This document shows positions 63,024-64,000 of a stretch of 64,000 bases of DNA, one piece after another. This stretch comes from Cryobacterium tagatosivorans (lineage in GTDB: Bacteria > Actinomycetota > Actinomycetes > Actinomycetales > Microbacteriaceae). A program made the translations under genes and the position numbers. Each line of letters opens with the position of its first letter. Position 1 is the first letter of the stretch. The notes beneath the pieces are model-generated. The model saw nothing but the letters and a program-made list of their open reading frames with translations. It made no database searches and was not told where the DNA came from. The stretch lies in assembly GCF_004402215.1 (NCBI RefSeq), contig NZ_SOEZ01000036.1:32851-96850 (forward strand), read 5' to 3'.

Positions 63024-63875
63024 ATGGAGTTTCCGCAGAGCAGCAGGGTCGCCTCACGGCTGGAGTACCTGGCCGAGGTCGGCTCGACCAACGACGTCTT
63101 AGCCGAGCACGCGGCCGGGCCGGATGCCGCCGCCTGGCCCGACCTGTCGGTCGTCGTCACCGACAACCAGACCCGCGGCCGCGGCCGGCTCGGCCGGGTC
63201 TGGCTCGCCCCCACCGGCAAGTCGCTCGCCATCTCGGTGCTCCTCCGCCCGACGACCCCGGGCGGCGCGCCCCTGCCGCCCGACCAGCTCGGCTGGTTCC
63301 CCCTGCTGGCCGGCGCGGCGATGACCCGGGTGGTGCGGGACGTCGTCGAGGCCGCAGCGGCCCGGCCCCGGCCGGACGCGGCGCCGGACGAGGACGCGCC
63401 CCGCCACGAGGTCACCCTCAAGTGGCCCAACGACGTGCTCATCGACGGCTACAAGGTGTCCGGCGTCCTCTCCGAACTCCTCCCGGATGCCCGCGGCCTG
63501 ATCATTGGCACCGGCCTGAACCTGAGCCTCGACGAACATGACCTGCCCACCCTCACCTCGACCTCGCTGCTTCTCGTCACGGGCATCAGCCCGAGCCCGG
63601 ACGCCGTGCTCGCCCGCTACCTCACCGAACTGCGGGGCCTCGCCGACGCGTTCACCGCGGCCGGCGGGGATGCCGTGGCCAGCGGGCTGCTCGAACAGGT
63701 CACCGAGCTGTGCGGAACCGTCGGCTCCGCGGTGCGGGTGGAGCTGCCCGGCGGGTCCGACCTGATCGGCACCGCGGTCGGCCTCGACCCGCACGGGCGG
63801 CTGATCGTCGAGGACCAGGCGAATGGGGAGCTGCAGGCTGTCGCCGCCGGCGATGTGACCCACCTGCGGTATTAA
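63024..63875 (+). CDS. birA: Biotin-[acetyl-CoA-carboxylase] ligase
   Basis: A 283-residue ligase that activates biotin with ATP and attaches it to the carboxylase Lys. NQTRGRGRLGRVWLAPTGKSLAISVLL contains the GRGRxGR adenylate loop. EVTLKWPNDVLIDGYKVSGVL is the biotin pocket with the catalytic Lys. LIIGTGLNLSL is the third motif. There is no N-terminal HTH, so it cannot act as the biotin repressor. An SH3-like C-terminal domain (GSAVRVELPGGSDLIGTAVGLD) is present. ATG 63024 has GAGG six bases upstream. Confidence 0.95.
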   Translation: MEFPQSSRVASRLEYLAEVGSTNDVLAEHAAGPDAAAWPDLSVVVTDNQTRGRGRLGRVWLAPTGKSLAISVLLRPTTPGGAPLPPDQLGWFPLLAGAAMTRVVRDVVEAAAARPRPDAAPDEDAPRHEVTLKWPNDVLIDGYKVSGVLSELLPDARGLIIGTGLNLSLDEHDLPTLTSTSLLLVTGISPSPDAVLARYLTELRGLADAFTAAGGDAVASGLLEQVTELCGTVGSAVRVELPGGSDLIGTAVGLDPHGRLIVEDQANGELQAVAAGDVTHLRY

Positions 63876-63882
63876 TGGGTAT

Positions 63883-64000
63883 ATGACGAAAAACGCAGGG
63901 GCCGCCTCCACGGCGCGATCGGCGGAGTCGTGGGCGACCGCACCCCTGTCCGCCACGCGCGGGTCCTCGCCGGCCCCGGCCGCCGCGCCCGCCGCGGCGG
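63883..64000 (+). CDS. Start of an unidentified gene, 3' end outside window
   Basis: ATG 63883 begins 7 bases after the birA stop, and the frame (MTKNAGAASTARSAESWATA) stays open to the window's end. Only 39 residues are visible. They are Ala/Pro/Ser-rich and low in complexity, so the product cannot be named. In related actinobacteria birA is often followed by a PH-domain membrane protein gene, which is a guess here. Confidence 0.5.
   Translation, partial: MTKNAGAASTARSAESWATAPLSATRGSSPAPAAAPAAA

Noticed and set aside
60930..63875. 981-codon frame ending in birA
   Set aside because: Its first 700 codons are antisense to accD/accE. The family start is ATG 63024 with a ribosome site.

Overview
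The window is very GC-rich, densely packed DNA from a high-GC Gram-positive actinobacterium. A member of the Microbacteriaceae (Cryobacterium/Leifsonia-like) fits best. This rests on the GTP-dependent PEP carboxykinase next to a RamB-type regulator, the sdhCDAB order, an acyl-CoA carboxylase with an epsilon subunit beside birA, a DUF222/13E12 HNH protein, frequent GTG/TTG starts and many 4-base ATGA/GTGA overlaps. Family level is inference. No rRNA, tRNA, CRISPR array, prophage or classical insertion sequence was seen.

Layout. 1-7 kb: 3' end of an alpha-galactosidase, a ROK regulator, a quinone-reductase-like enzyme, a DUF222-HNH protein, a DMT permease and a RamB-like regulator. 7-16 kb: pckA, an ABC exporter with an unusual insertion in its nucleotide-binding domain, a drug-type ABC-2 operon, an MHS-type symporter and two small proteins. 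16-20 kb: ribD-ribE-ribBA-ribH on the minus strand behind an FMN riboswitch. 20-25.5 kb: a SorC-type regulator divergent from glpD-glpF-glpK, with three matching palindromic operators. 25.6-31.8 kb: an AbiEi/DUF559 gene flanked by two copies of a paired inverted repeat, then a HAD phosphatase, a GNAT acetyltransferase, trpS, xthA, a YihY protein and a small surface protein. 31.8-38 kb: sdhCDAB, then a mannosyltransferase-like GT4 divergent from manC.

37.8-52 kb is a nucleoside uptake and salvage island. It holds two BMP lipoproteins, a nucleoside ABC transporter, cdd, deoA, a nucleoside hydrolase, add, an orphan PTS IIA/IIB pair, a phosphohexomutase-family enzyme (probably acting as phosphopentomutase) and purine nucleoside phosphorylase. 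52-64 kb: an LpdA-like flavoprotein, the biotin-dependent carboxylase genes accC/accD/accE with maf and birA, a TrmA-like RNA methyltransferase, and a response regulator/histidine kinase/orphan membrane protein trio. The block from birA through acc, maf, lpdA, pmm, pnp, add, deoA and cdd to sdh resembles, from memory, the Mycobacterium tuberculosis Rv3279c-Rv3319 neighbourhood, so it looks like an old actinobacterial gene order.

Structure outside genes is prominent. Long palindromes sit at 6 of the 9 convergent gene junctions, two of them nearly identical 39 kb apart. A separate inverted-repeat family occurs three times within 7 kb and brackets the DUF559 gene. Two identical 14-base operators precede the nucleoside transporter operon.
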